Positions 26,610-38,700 of a stretch of 64,000 bases of DNA are shown piece after piece. The stretch spans positions 1 through 64,000 of the forward strand of contig WYBT01000020.1 of assembly GCA_011525785.1 (NCBI GenBank), in the 5' to 3' direction. The DNA comes from Planctomycetaceae bacterium (GTDB lineage Bacteria; Planctomycetota; UBA1135; GCA-002686595). A program made the translations under genes and the position numbers. The notes under the pieces are model-generated. The model saw nothing but the letters and a program-made list of their open reading frames with translations. It ran no database searches and was not told the DNA's origin. Positions within the stretch are counted from its first letter, which is position 1. Every line of letters begins with the position of its first letter.

Positions 26610-27628
26610 CGCTTCGGCCCCGGCCGCAGTCGATACGTCGCATGGGTCCACGCGAACGCCACTCCGCCGTACACGAAGTACAAGAGGTGCAGCGGAATCG
26701 CGCCCAGCATGAACGCGAGGCCCCGGCGGCGCGCGAACAGCCCGTACAGGCCGCGGTTGATCCACAGCACCGGCGCAAGCAGCGCCAGCGAAGCGGCGCA
26801 CCACCACGCACTGAGCCCGTGCGTGCGCATCAAGACCTGCGCGAGCGGCGGCCAGGCCAGCGCGGCGAACACGAGCACGACGCACAGCTTCTGCTTCCAC
26901 TCCAGGTTGAGGTCGCCGCCGACGTTCGGGCGCTCGATCAGAAGCCGCGTCCAGGGAATCGCCCGCTTGGTGACATCGACCGCGATCATGTCGAGCAAGC
27001 GCCAGCGCTTGAGGTGTTTGCACTGGATCTGCGGCAGCAGCAGGATCCGATGCCCCGCCGCGCGCAGGCGCATGCCGAGCTCGATGTCTTCGATCGACGG
27101 GCGGCGGTAGCGCTCGTCGAAGCCGCCCACGGCCTCGAACACGCGCTTGCGAATCGCGCCGCAGCCGGCCCAGAAGGTGCTCGCCTCGCGCGGGCCGTTG
27201 TGGTGCGTCCAGTGGTGGAGCAGGTTGCGGTACTCCGTCACCAGTCCAGGGCTCGCCGGTGAGTCGTCGTAGGAGCCGAACAGCGCCGCGGCCGAAGGCT
27301 CCGCCGCCAGCGCCGCGCGCATCTGCTCGAGCGTGCGCGGCGTGACGACGCAGTCCGAGTCGACGAACACGAGCACATCGCCGCTGGCCTGCTTCGCGCC
27401 AGCGTTGCGGGCCACGGCCGGTCCGCTGTTGCGCTCAAGGCGCAGGCAGTGGCGCGTCGCGCGCTGCGCCGCCTCGCTCGCGCGCGGGTCGCGACTGGCG
27501 TCGTCGACGCAGATCAGCTCGAACTCCACGCTCGAGGCCGCCAGGGCCGCCAGGCACAGCTCCAACTGCCCGGGGTTGTCGTGGAAGGGCACCACGACGC
27601 TCAGGCGCAACTCGGGCACGCTCGACAT
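26606..27628 (-). CDS. Family 2 glycosyltransferase with C-terminal membrane helices
   Basis: 340-residue GT-A-fold glycosyltransferase. The N-terminal nucleotide-sugar domain shows SVVVPFHDNPGQL, ICVDDASRD, NSGPAVARNAGAKQASGD and the metal-binding D90-S-D92 (VFVDSDCVV). GGFDERYRRPSIEDIELGMRL supplies the acceptor-site ED motif at about 178-180. Two or three hydrophobic segments at about 246-325 anchor it to the membrane. The sugar donor and acceptor (lipid carrier, glycan or protein) cannot be inferred. It starts 7 bp after the HIT-like gene and overlaps the DUF3604 start by 4 bp. Confidence 0.92.
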   Translation of the reverse strand: MSSVPELRLSVVVPFHDNPGQLELCLAALAASSVEFELICVDDASRDPRASEAAQRATRHCLRLERNSGPAVARNAGAKQASGDVLVFVDSDCVVTPRTLEQMRAALAAEPSAAALFGSYDDSPASPGLVTEYRNLLHHWTHHNGPREASTFWAGCGAIRKRVFEAVGGFDERYRRPSIEDIELGMRLRAAGHRILLLPQIQCKHLKRWRLLDMIAVDVTKRAIPWTRLLIERPNVGGDLNLEWKQKLCVVLVFAALAWPPLAQVLMRTHGLSAWWCAASLALLAPVLWINRGLYGLFARRRGLAFMLGAIPLHLLYFVYGGVAFAWTHATYRLRPGPKR

Positions 27629-27635
27629 GTGCGCG

Positions 27636-28112
27636 TCAGCGTACGCGCGCGGCCTGGACGGACTCCAGCGCGCGGCGCAGGCGCTCGAACAACTCGCGGT
27701 GTACGCCGCTCACGTCCGCCAGCGGCGCGCTCGCGAAGTCGTACGCCGCGAACGGGTCCAGCGTGCGCAGGCGCGGGTCTTCACTGGCGAAGCGCGGGAT
27801 GCAGTGGGCGTGGAGCTCGGGCACGAGGTTGCACAGCACGAGATAGTTCACGCGCTCGGCGCCGGTGGCGGCGAGCACGGCGTCGCCCAGCGCCGCGAAG
27901 TCCGCGAGGAACTGACTGCGCTCCGCCTCGCCGAGCGCGTTCAGCGAGGGCGCGACGGGATCGGGCAGCAGCATGCAGCCGCCGGCGATGGCCTCGGGCT
28001 GCTGCTTGGCGAAGATCGCCCAGCCCGAGCGCATGCGGGCCAGCAGGGCGGGATCCGTGCCGGCGCGCAGTCGCGCGACGCGTCCGGAAATGGCGCGAGC
28101 GAGGTCGGTCAT
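27636..28112 (-). CDS. HIT-like family protein
   Basis: 158-residue protein from the ATG at 28110-28112, resembling histidine-triad nucleotide hydrolases or transferases. Recognisable parts are SGWAIFAKQQPEAIAGGCMLLP (about 29-50), LGDAVLAATGAERVNYLVLCN (75-95) and the triad-like PELHAHCIPRF (98-108) with H101 and H103. The first triad histidine position is Glu (E99), so the site is a variant of the canonical HxHxH. It is the first gene of a three-gene leftward operon, 7 bp before the glycosyltransferase, and diverges from the aminotransferase gene across 180 bp. The substrate is probably a nucleotide ester, by family only. Confidence 0.75.
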   Translation of the reverse strand: MTDLARAISGRVARLRAGTDPALLARMRSGWAIFAKQQPEAIAGGCMLLPDPVAPSLNALGEAERSQFLADFAALGDAVLAATGAERVNYLVLCNLVPELHAHCIPRFASEDPRLRTLDPFAAYDFASAPLADVSGVHRELFERLRRALESVQAARVR

Positions 28113-28292
28113 GTGGAGCGCGAGTGTCCCGCGCGCGAGCGCCGCCGTCCATCCGCAGTACCCGGCGCGGCGCATGGAGTTGACCGCGGCTGCGGCGCGT
28201 CGAAGCGCGTGCCCGCCGCGCGCGTGAGCGGTTCGAGAAGTTGCAGCTCAAAAGGGTTGCGCCGGGCGGAGCTGCGGCCGAGGCTGGGGCCC

Positions 28293-29618
28293 ATGGCTCC
28301 GCAGGTGCACCTGAACATGAACGTCCGCGGACTGGAGATGTCCGCCACGGTGGCGATCAACGAACTCTCGGCGGAGCTGATCCGCCAGGGCCGCACGATC
28401 TCCAAGCTCGGACTGGGGCAGTCGCCCTTTCCGGTGCCGGGCACGGTCGTCGACGCGCTGCGCGCGAACGCGGCGCAGAAGGCCTACCTCGCGGTGCGCG
28501 GGCTCGCCGAGTTGCGCGACGCGATCGCCGACTATCACCAGCGGCGCAACGGCGTGCCGGTCTCGGGCGACGACGTGCTCGTCGGCCCGGGCTCGAAAGA
28601 GCTGATGTTCGTGCTCCAGATCGTGTTCTACGGCGAGCTCGTGATCCCCACGCCCGCGTGGGTTTCGTACGCGCCGCAAGCGCAGATCGTCGGCCGGCGC
28701 GTGGCCTTCGTGGCGTGCGATCGGCGCGACGGCTGGCGACTCACGCCCGAGAAGTTCGAAGCGCTGTGCGCCGGCGATCCGCAGCGCCCGCGGCTGATCG
28801 TGCTCAACTACCCGAGCAACCCGACCGGCGCGACGCTGGCGCCCGTCGAACTCCAGGCGCTGGCCGAGATCGCGCGCAAGTACGGTTGCCTCGTGCTCTC
28901 CGACGAGATCTACGGCGAGCTGCACCACGCGGGCGAGCACGTCTCGATCGCGCGCTACTACCCCGAGGGCACGATCCTCTCGAGCGGCCTGTCGAAGTGG
29001 TGCGGCGCCGGCGGATGGCGACTGGGCACGTTCACGTTCCCCAAGTCGCTGCGCTGGCTGCTCGACGCGATGGCGACGGTCGCGAGCGAGACCTACACCA
29101 CGACCAGCGCGCCGATTCAGTACGCCGCCGTGCACGCCTTCCGCGGCGGCATGCGCATCGAGCGCTACCTCGCCTTCGCGCGCAAGATCCTCGCAGCGCT
29201 CGGCGCCGCGTGCCGCCGACGGCTCGTCGACGCGGGCGTCGACGTGCTCGAGCCGCAGGGCGGTTTCTACTTGTTCCCCGACTTCAGTGCGCACGCCGAG
29301 AGCTTGCGCGCGCGCGGCGTGCGCACCAGCCCCGAACTCGCGCGTCGCCTGCTCGACGAAGCGGGCGTCGCGCTGCTGCCCGGCTCGGACTTCGGCCGTC
29401 CGCGCGAGGAGCTCACGCTGCGCATCGCGTACGTCGACTTCGACGGCGCCAAGGCGCTGGCCAGCCTCGAGGCGCGGCCGCTCGACACGCCAGTGGACGA
29501 GCACTTCCTCGCGGTTCACTGCCACTCGGTGCTGCAGGGCGTCGAGCGCATCTGCGCCTGGCTGCGCGGTGACCTCGAGGCTTCGCAAGCGCCGCGCGCG
29601 CAGGAGTTGCGAGCATGA
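28293..29618 (+). CDS. PLP-dependent class I/II aminotransferase
   Basis: 441-residue fold-type I aminotransferase. The start ATG at 28293 (MAPQVHLNMN) is chosen because coding character begins there. PLP-site residues are visible: LNYPSNPTGA (N176), LSDEIYGEL (D204), the Schiff-base lysine K235 in SSGLSKWCGAGGWRLG, and the substrate-carboxylate arginine near TLRIAYVDFDG. The layout resembles the aspartate/aromatic aminotransferase group. Its stop overlaps the start of the symporter gene (ATGA), and the symporter overlaps the acetoacetyl-CoA synthetase gene in the same way, so the three are one tightly coupled operon. A role in using imported amino acids or dicarboxylates is inferred. Confidence 0.92.
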   Translation: MAPQVHLNMNVRGLEMSATVAINELSAELIRQGRTISKLGLGQSPFPVPGTVVDALRANAAQKAYLAVRGLAELRDAIADYHQRRNGVPVSGDDVLVGPGSKELMFVLQIVFYGELVIPTPAWVSYAPQAQIVGRRVAFVACDRRDGWRLTPEKFEALCAGDPQRPRLIVLNYPSNPTGATLAPVELQALAEIARKYGCLVLSDEIYGELHHAGEHVSIARYYPEGTILSSGLSKWCGAGGWRLGTFTFPKSLRWLLDAMATVASETYTTTSAPIQYAAVHAFRGGMRIERYLAFARKILAALGAACRRRLVDAGVDVLEPQGGFYLFPDFSAHAESLRARGVRTSPELARRLLDEAGVALLPGSDFGRPREELTLRIAYVDFDGAKALASLEARPLDTPVDEHFLAVHCHSVLQGVERICAWLRGDLEASQAPRAQELRA

Positions 29619-30879
29619 ACGTCGCGCCGCCGGGACGCGGCGATGCGTGGCGTTTGCCGCTGTTCATGGCCTTGGGCGGCCTGGGCGGCGTGTGGATCGG
29701 CTGGGCCTGGGGCGGGCGTTGGAGTGCGCCGGAACTCGAGCCCTTCGTGCTCGCGGTGCGAACGCTGGGCGCGGTGTTCCTCGCGGCGCTCAAGGCGCTG
29801 ATGGTTCCGCTCGTCGTGCTGAGCATGGTGCTCGGCGTGCAGCAGCTCGGGGCCGGCCGCGCCGTCGGACGCATGGCGGGCCTCACCACGCTGTACTTCG
29901 GGCTGACGACGTTGGTCGCGGTGGTGATCGGCTTGGCGCTCGTGACTTGGATTCACCCAGGCGCGTCGGGCGCGGCCGAGCTCGCGCGCGAGGCCGTCAA
30001 CGTCGAGCGCGTCTCCGCCTGGCAAGCCATCGCCGACGTCGTGACCGGCATGTTTCCGCCCAACTTGGTCGACGCCGCGGCCCGCGGCAACGTGCTCGGG
30101 CTGATCGTGGCGAGCCTGGTGTTCGGTCTCGCGCTCAGCCGCACCTGCGCGCCGGACTCTCCGCTGATCGAAGCACTGAGCGCGATCAACCGCGCGCTGT
30201 TCATCGTCGTGCACTGGGTCGTGGCGCTCGCGCCGATCGGCGTCGGAGCGCTCGTAGCCGATCGACTCGGACGCGCGGGCGGCGGCGAAGCGGTTTTCGC
30301 CGAACTGCAGCGACTCGTCGGTTACTCGCTCACGGTGCTCACCGGCCTCGCCGTGCATGCCTTCGTGGTCTTGCCGGCGATCTTGTGGCTCTTCACGCGC
30401 CGCAATCCGCTGCGCTACTTCCTCAACGTCTTCGAAGCGCTCGCGACGGCCTTCGGTACAGCTTCTTCGGCGGCCACGCTCGGCGTGACGCTGCGCTGCG
30501 TGGTCGAGCGCAACAGCGTCTCGCGCAAGTCCGCGGACTTCGTGCTGCCGATCGGCGCGACGGTCAACATGGACGGCACGGCGCTGTACGAAGCCGTCGC
30601 GGCCGTGTTCATCGCGCAGACGCTGGGTGTCGAGCTCGACCTCGTCGGTCTGGGCGTCGTCGCGTTGACTGCGACGCTGGCCGCCGTCGGCGCCGCCGCG
30701 ATTCCCGAAGCGGGGCTGGTGACGATGGTGCTCGTGCTCCAGGCGGTCGGGCTTCCGGCCGAGGGCGTGGGGCTGCTGCTGGCGGTCGACTGGGTGCTCG
30801 ATCGCTTCCGAACAGCGCTCAACGTGTGGGGCGACACAGTGGGGGCGGCGGTGATCGACGAAGTCGCGGTGAAGCGCGC

Positions 30880-30883
<4 letters not shown>
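29615..30883 (+). CDS. Dicarboxylate/amino acid:cation symporter (SLC1/DAACS family)
   Basis: 422-residue inner-membrane secondary transporter of the GltP/DctA family, carrying glutamate, aspartate or C4-dicarboxylates with Na+ or H+. Family hallmarks are ALKALMVPLVVLSMVLGV, the hairpin-1 serine-rich segment TAFGTASSAATLGVTL, the NMDGTALYEAVAAVFIAQ motif (transmembrane segment 7) and LDRFRTALNVWGDTVGAAV in segment 8, where the substrate-binding Asp/Arg and Asn lie. Length and hydrophobic profile fit eight helices and two re-entrant loops. It is translationally coupled (4 bp overlaps) to the aminotransferase upstream and to acetoacetyl-CoA synthetase downstream. Confidence 0.94.
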
Positions 30884-32820
<1,937 letters not shown>

Positions 32821-32844
32821 GCGCGGCGGCCGCCGGCGCGAGCG

Positions 32845-34533
32845 TCAGGGCAGCACGCTGAAGCGCAACGCGTCGCTCAAGTTCGTTCCGCGCGGCGCCG
32901 TCGGATCGCGGAACCACGCTTGAGCGTTGACGGTCTCTCCGCCGACGAACGGCGCGCCCAGCGAGCCCGGCGCGGCGTGCACGAAGGCGCTCCAGTCGAG
33001 GCTGATCACGCCCGTGCACTGCGCGAGCACGCCGCCCGAGTTGGTGATCGGCCCGCGCTGCGTCGGCGGCCGCACGCAGAACCAGCTCGTGCTTCCCGCA
33101 GCCCACGGCAGCGGGGTGAAGCCGCCGTTGTCGAGCCCGTAGAACACCACGCCCAGGCGCTGGGGTTCGACGTCCGTGGCGCGCAGCACGAAGCCGCTGC
33201 TGGCGGAGGCGCTGGGCGAGCCCGTGGCGCCCATGCGCGGCGCGCAGCCGAGCGTGGTCGTGGAGCTCGTGCAGTAGTTCGCGAGCGTGGCCGCGTACTC
33301 GCGCCGCAGCCACTGCGTGTGCACGCCGGCGTACTCCTCGATCCCGCCGACGTAGAACCCGCGGCCGCCGTCCCACGCGCCGCACAGCGCCTGCTCGTGC
33401 GCGTTCGAATCGCCCTGGCGGATCCACACCAGCGCGCCCGCGCCGTCGAGCCGCGCAGTCCACGTGTCGCGCAGGCCGGCGCTCGAGCCGCTCACGACGC
33501 CGTCGGTGCTGCCGATCACGAACGCGCCGCCTTCACCGTCGCGACAGCAGGCGGCGACGGAGTCCTCCTCCGACGACCCCAACTGCCTGGTCCACAAGCG
33601 CTGGCCCGTCGCAGCGACACGCGCGATCCACGCGTCGACGCTGCCGATGTAACTCGCCGCGCCGGCGAGGTCGCCCTCCGTCGTCCCCGCGACGAACAGG
33701 CCGCCCGCGCCGTCGCTCGCCGCGCCGTTGACCATGTCCGTTGTGTCGCTGCCGAACTGTTGGAGCCACAGCGTGGTCCCGGCGCCGTCGACGCGCGCGA
33801 TCCAGGCGTCCCAGCCGCCGATGAGTCCGGCGAGATCGCCATCGTTCGTCGAGCCGACCACGAACACGCCGCCGGCGCCGTCGTCGACGAGTGCACTGAC
33901 GGCATCGAGCTCGCTCGAGCCGAACTGGCGCCGCCACAGCTCCGCGCCCGACGCATCGAGCTTGACCAGCCACACGTCGTTCGAACCCGCGTTGGGCCCG
34001 GCGATGTCGCCGTTGGTGACGCCCGCGACGAACAGTTCGGCGCCGCTCGAGCAACCTGCTCGCGCCTCGTCGTAGTGCAGCGTTCCGAGCTGCCGCGCCC
34101 AGCTCAGCGCGCCCGCAGCGTCGAAGCGCGCGACCCACGCGTCGAGATCGCCGAAGGCGGCGCCGCCGAGCACGCCGCTCGTCGAACCCGCGACTACGAA
34201 GCCGGCGCTCGCGTCGCGCCAGGCGGCGTGGGGGATGTCGTGCCCGGTCGAGCCCAGCGACGTGGTCCACAGCGTCGCGCCCGCGGGCGAGGTGCGGCGC
34301 AGCAACACGTCACTGGCGCCGGCGGTCGTCCCCGCGCTCGGCGTGAGCACGCCGGCGACCAGCGCGCCGTCCAAGCGCTCGGCGGCGATGGCGCGCGGCA
34401 CGAGCGCGGGCGCGTCGAGCGGCACGGTCCAGGTGCTTGTTTGCACGCTCGCAGCGCTCGCCAGCGCGACCAGGAGCGAAAGCACAGCGCCGCAGGCGCG
34501 CACTCTGGGAAGTTCGCAACTCGACATGGCCAC
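32845..34533 (-). CDS. Secreted beta-propeller (SBBP-type) repeat protein with shared C-terminal domain
   Basis: 562-residue exported protein. The N-terminal hydrophobic segment (about residues 12-28) acts as signal peptide. Residues about 60-410 hold about seven repeats of the form WxRQLGSxxxDxxxAxxxDGxGGxFVxGSTxG, the SBBP/beta-propeller pattern. The last 143 residues (DNA 32845-33276) are the shared C-terminal module, subtype [39 protein letters not shown] and LSDALRF, ending VLP. The propeller has no visible active site, so an extracellular binding or structural role is likely. It is convergent with the acetoacetyl-CoA synthetase gene. Confidence 0.85.
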   Translation of the reverse strand: MAMSSCELPRVRACGAVLSLLVALASAASVQTSTWTVPLDAPALVPRAIAAERLDGALVAGVLTPSAGTTAGASDVLLRRTSPAGATLWTTSLGSTGHDIPHAAWRDASAGFVVAGSTSGVLGGAAFGDLDAWVARFDAAGALSWARQLGTLHYDEARAGCSSGAELFVAGVTNGDIAGPNAGSNDVWLVKLDASGAELWRRQFGSSELDAVSALVDDGAGGVFVVGSTNDGDLAGLIGGWDAWIARVDGAGTTLWLQQFGSDTTDMVNGAASDGAGGLFVAGTTEGDLAGAASYIGSVDAWIARVAATGQRLWTRQLGSSEEDSVAACCRDGEGGAFVIGSTDGVVSGSSAGLRDTWTARLDGAGALVWIRQGDSNAHEQALCGAWDGGRGFYVGGIEEYAGVHTQWLRREYAATLANYCTSSTTTLGCAPRMGATGSPSASASSGFVLRATDVEPQRLGVVFYGLDNGGFTPLPWAAGSTSWFCVRPPTQRGPITNSGGVLAQCTGVISLDWSAFVHAAPGSLGAPFVGGETVNAQAWFRDPTAPRGTNLSDALRFSVLP

Positions 34534-34657
34534 ATGCTGCCCGTCGCTCGGCCTGAACCGTTATAGACCGAGCCTTTGAAGACGCGAGCAGCGCCCGCCG
34601 CCGGTCGAAACCGGGCGCGCGGACGCTGCTGTGGCTCTCGCTGGATCGCGCTGCGCG

Positions 34658-35638
34658 TCAGCGGTTCTTGTTGAGCACGGCGCGCAGCTGCTCGATGAGC
34701 TGCTCGGCTTCCGTGGCCGCGTAGCCCGCGCTCGGCGTCTTCTGGATCTTCTTGAGATCCTCGAGCGCGCCCTCGATGTCCTTGCGCTTGGTCGGCGCCT
34801 TCTCACGGATCTTGGCGATCTGCTTTTGGAGCTTGATCACCTCTTCCGCGGCCGGGTTGGCCTTGACGTCGGCCGCGATCTTCTCGACCTCGGCCTGCTG
34901 CGGAAGTCCCGCGAGCTCCTTGACCAGCGCCGCCGCGCTCTTCTCCGCGCCGAGGAAGTCGCCTTGCTCGTACGCCAGGCGCGCGAGCTCGACCTTCGAC
35001 TTCACCATGCCTTCGATCGCCGCGCGGATGGTCGCGCCGTCGTCGGCCTCGCCCAGCTTGGCCGCTTCGTCGAGCGCCAGCTTGTACTGCCGCTTCATCA
35101 GCGCGGCCTTGGTGTTCTTGGTCGCGGCCGACCATTCCCACAACGGCTTGGGCAGCGCGCCCGCCGTCGCCTTGGCCAGGATCGCGTCGCTGTAAGCGCC
35201 TGCGCCGCCGTTGTAGACCACCGTGCCGCTCGCATCGACGATCACGACGTGCGGGATGCCGCGCACGCCGAAGTAGTTCGAGAGCTTGCCAGCCTTGTCG
35301 TAGCCGTAGGCGTACTTCGCGCCCTTGTCGGCCACCCACTTGTCGGTCTCACCCTTGCCTTCACCGGTCACGCCGATGATCGACAGGCCCTTGCTACCCC
35401 ACTTCTCTTGAAGCTCGTTGAGGTGCTTGACCTGTCCGCCGCACGGGCCTCACCAGTAGGCGAAGAACTCGAACAGAACGGCGCGGCCGAGGAAGTCGTC
35501 GTAGCTCTTCGCGCCGGTCTGGGTGAGCTCTTCGAGCTCGACCGGCGGGAGCTTGCTGCCCGGGGCCTGGGCTTGGAGCGGCGCGGCGAGTCCCGCGACG
35601 ACCAGCGCCAGTGCGCCCAACCATTTGAACTGGAACAT
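34658..35638 (-). CDS. TlpA/thioredoxin-like selenoprotein (UGA decoded as selenocysteine at residue 63)
   Basis: 326-codon frame, open throughout except for a TGA at 35450-35452. The start ATG at 35636-35638 has a good ribosome-binding site (AAAGGA, 8 nt upstream). The signal peptide is about residues 1-24 (ending LQAQ). The thioredoxin-like domain runs VLFEFFAYW-U63-GPC66, so the TGA falls exactly on the first cysteine of the W-C-G-P-C motif. After it the frame continues with clear TlpA features: HLNELQEKWGSKGLSIIGVTGEG, the cis-proline GVRGIPHVVIVD and GTVVYNGG. A C-terminal charged helical region (about 175-326) looks like coiled coil. A SECIS-like hairpin follows the UGA. The alternative is a nonsense mutation or sequencing error at that codon; conserved coding on both sides argues against decay. 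Confidence 0.82.
35413..35452 (-). promoter_or_regulatory. Candidate bacterial SECIS element following in-frame UGA
   Basis: In E. coli fdhF the SelB-binding hairpin begins just after the UGA and presents an AGGUC sequence at nucleotides 21-25 counted from the U. Here AGGUC lies at nucleotides 20-24 (35433-35429). It is inside a loop closed by GUGC (35444-35441) pairing with GCAC (35426-35423), with possible extra pairing of GAG in the UGA region to CUC. The loop of 14 nt is larger than in fdhF, so the fold is plausible, not proven; it was paired by eye without energy calculation. Confidence 0.55.
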
Positions 35639-35646
35639 GCGTAGGG

Positions 35647-35652
35647 TCCTTT
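35647..35652 (-). promoter_or_regulatory. Ribosome-binding site fixing the selenoprotein start
   Basis: On the minus strand AAAGGA precedes the ATG at 35638 by 8 nt, one of the clearest Shine-Dalgarno matches in a window where most genes lack one. It supports the start at 35638 over the in-frame ATG at 35686 and places the signal peptide directly at the N terminus. Confidence 0.6.
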
Positions 35653-35737
35653 CTCGCAGTCGAGCACCGCTCGATGCCTCGACCATCGTAGCGCTCGCTC
35701 CTGCGCCCGCCGCCGGTCGAGCACTGGGCTCGCCGCA

Positions 35738-38700
35738 TCAACGATGCTGGGCGCGGGCGCGCCAGTGCTGAGCTCGCTCCGCGTGACCGGCGCCGCTGTC
35801 GAGGGCCTCGAGCGCGTCGAACAGCCGCGCGAGGCGTTCGCTCGCTTCGACGCGAGGGTCGGCTTGCCCGGGGCGGCTGGCGGGGGCGTCGTTCGCGGCG
35901 CCGAGTTGCTCGGCGGCCTCGATCAGCGTCGCGCGCGCCGGCGCCAGAGCCGCGGGCTCGGCCGAGGCCTGGCCCAACTGCGCTTCGCCGAGCAGCACGC
36001 GTGTGTACGCGATGCGCCAGCGCGACTCGCGCGGGTTGCGCTCGCGCAGCACGAGGCTCTCGCGCGCCGCCGACTCGGCTTCGTCCCAGCGCTTCAGCTC
36101 GAGCGCGGCCGCGGCGAGCGTCGAGAGATCCTGCGCGAGCTCGACTCCACCGCTGCGCCGCAGCGCCTCGGTGCAGCGGCGCAACGCCTGCGCGGCGGAC
36201 TCGAAGTCGCGACGCGCGCTGGCGATCACGCTCGCGTTGCGCCAAGCGCGCACGACGCGGTCGTGGTCGGCTCCGAGCGCCGCCTCGAGCGCCACCGCCG
36301 CGCGGCCGTAGCACTCGGCGGCTTCGTCCAGGCGCCGCAGGCCGTGCAGCGTCGAGCCGAGCGCCTGCGCGGTCGTCGCGGTGTCGACATGGGCCTCGCC
36401 CAGGGCCGCGCGCCGGGCCTCGAAGGCGCGCCGCAGGATCGGCTCGGCTTCGTCGAAGCGTCGCAGGTTGAAGAGCGCGACGCCGAGGTTGTGCGCGCAG
36501 GAGTGGAAGGCCGGGCGCGCGTCTTCGAGCAGCGCATCGAGTCCTGCGTACGCCTCGCGCAGCAGCACGATGGCGTCCTCGTAGCGTTGCTGCGCCGAGC
36601 GCAGGCGGCCCACGCGCGCCAGCACGTGGTGCAGCTCGGTCTCGCCCACGCCGTTCACGCGGCGCAGTCGCTCGACGAGTTCGACGAACAGCGGCTCGGC
36701 CTGCTCGACGCGGCCAGTGTTGAGCAGATTGCCGGCGAAATTGTCGAGCAGGCCCAGCGTGATGGTGTGGTCGTCGCCGTGCGAGCGCCGCGCGATCGCG
36801 AGACCCGCCTCGAGCTCGCTCAAGGCCTCGTCGGTGCGCCCGAGCATCATCCACGCCGTCCCCAGCGAGTGCAGCGCGCGCAAGCTCCGTCGATCGCCCG
36901 CGCCGAAGCGGCGTCGATAGCCGGCCAGCGCGGCCTCGAGCTCCGCTGCGCCTTCGTCAGTGCGCTGCAGGTGGATCAGCACTCCGCCCAGGCTGCTCTG
37001 AACGTCGAGCGCGTTCTCGTCGTCGGGCCCGTGCGTGCGCGTCCAACCCTCCAGCGCCGCGCGGAACGAGCTCTCAGCGGCCTCGTGCGCTCCAGCGTAG
37101 GTTTCGAGCGTTCCGAGCGCGTTCAGCGCGTGCAACTCGAGTTCGTGATCCGCTCCCAGTTCCGCGCGCAGCTCGCGAGCGAGTTCTTCGAGAGCCGCGC
37201 GCCGGTCCTCGACTTCGCCGCGGTTCGCGTTGGACCGCAACACGTTCAGGCGCGCCCGCAACGTGAGCTCGTGCCGCGCACCGAGTTCTCGCTCGCGCAG
37301 CTCCAGCACGCTGCTGCGCAACTGCGCTTCCGCCTCGAAACGCCCCAGATTCGCGAGCGACTGCGCCAGGCGTTCGAGCAAGCTCGCGCGCACCAGCGGC
37401 TGCGTCGCGAACTGCTCGTCGATCGCACGCCGCGTCGGCTCGAAGATCGAGTGCTCGAGCGCGTCAACGGCCAGCGTGGTCAAGTTCGCTTCGCGCAGCA
37501 CGCCCTGCAGGCGCGCAAGCTCGGCTTCGACTTCGGCCGTATCCGCGGCGGCGCGCGTCGCCCACGCGCGGCGCTCGGCCAGGAGCCTCTCGCGCAAGCG
37601 CAAGCCCATCGACTCGGCGTCGATCTGCTCGAACTGCGCTTCCTGGAAGGCGACGACCTGCTCGAGCTCGTCGGCGCGGCGCTGCGCTTCACGCTCGGCG
37701 AGCGTCGCACGCTCCGCGGCGGCCTCGGCGTTCCGGCGCGCTTCGTCGGCCAGCGCGCTGGCGCGTTCGGCGTCGACCCGACGCTCTTCGGCGCGCAGGG
37801 CGAAGTGCGTGCTCGCCGCGATCCCCGCCACGAGCGCCACGAACAGCGCCGCGGCGGCTGCGACCTGCCAGCGGTTGCGCCGCACGAACTTCGAGAGCTG
37901 GTAGGCCGTGCTCGGCGGTCGCGCGAGCACCGGTTCGTCGCGCAGGAAGCGCTCGACGTCATCGGCCAGCGCGCTGGCCGAGTCGTAGCGCCGCGCGCGG
38001 TCCTTCTCGAGCGCCTTGAGCACGATCCAGTCGAGGTCACCCGAGAGTTTGGAGGCGAGCTCCTGCGGCGCGAGCGCGCGCAGCAGCGCCGCGCGCTGGG
38101 TCTGTTCGTCGTTCGTGGCCGCGCGCGTCGACGGCCGCGTCGGCTCGCCCTCGCGGATCGTGCGCAGCACCTCGTCGTAGCCGCGCTCGAACGCCGCGCG
38201 CAAATCGTGCGGCTTGGCGCCCGTCAACAGCTCGTAGAGCAGCACGCCCAGGCTGTACACGTCGGCGCGCGTGTCGATGTCGATCCCGCCCAGCGCGGTC
38301 TGCTCCGGCGCCATGTACTCGGGCGTGCCGAGCAGCTGCTGGAAGCCCGTGAAGAGCGTTTTCTCGGTCAGCTCGACGCCCGTGGCCTTGGCGATGCCGA
38401 AGTCGATCACCTTGGGGCACGGCGCGCCGTCGGCGAGCGTGACGAGCACGTTCGAGGGCTTCACGTCGCGGTGGATCACGCCCTTTTGGTGCGCGTGCTG
38501 CAGTGCGCGGCAGGTCGTGACGAACAGCGCGAGCCGGTCCTCGAGCGACGAACGCGCTTCGTCGCAGAAGGTCGTGATCGGCACGCCGCGCACCAGCTCC
38601 ATCGCGAAGTACGGACGTCCGCTGCGCGTCACGCCGGCGTCGAAGACCTTGGCGATGCTGGCGTGCTCCATCAGCGCCAACGCCTGTCGTTCGGCCTCGA

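Noticed and set aside
34658..35686. Thioredoxin-like gene read as a pseudogene or as two separate genes
   Set aside because: The downstream half lacks its own start context and active-site Cys pair, coding character is uninterrupted across the TGA, and the TGA falls exactly on an active-site Cys codon; still listed as the main alternative to the selenoprotein call.
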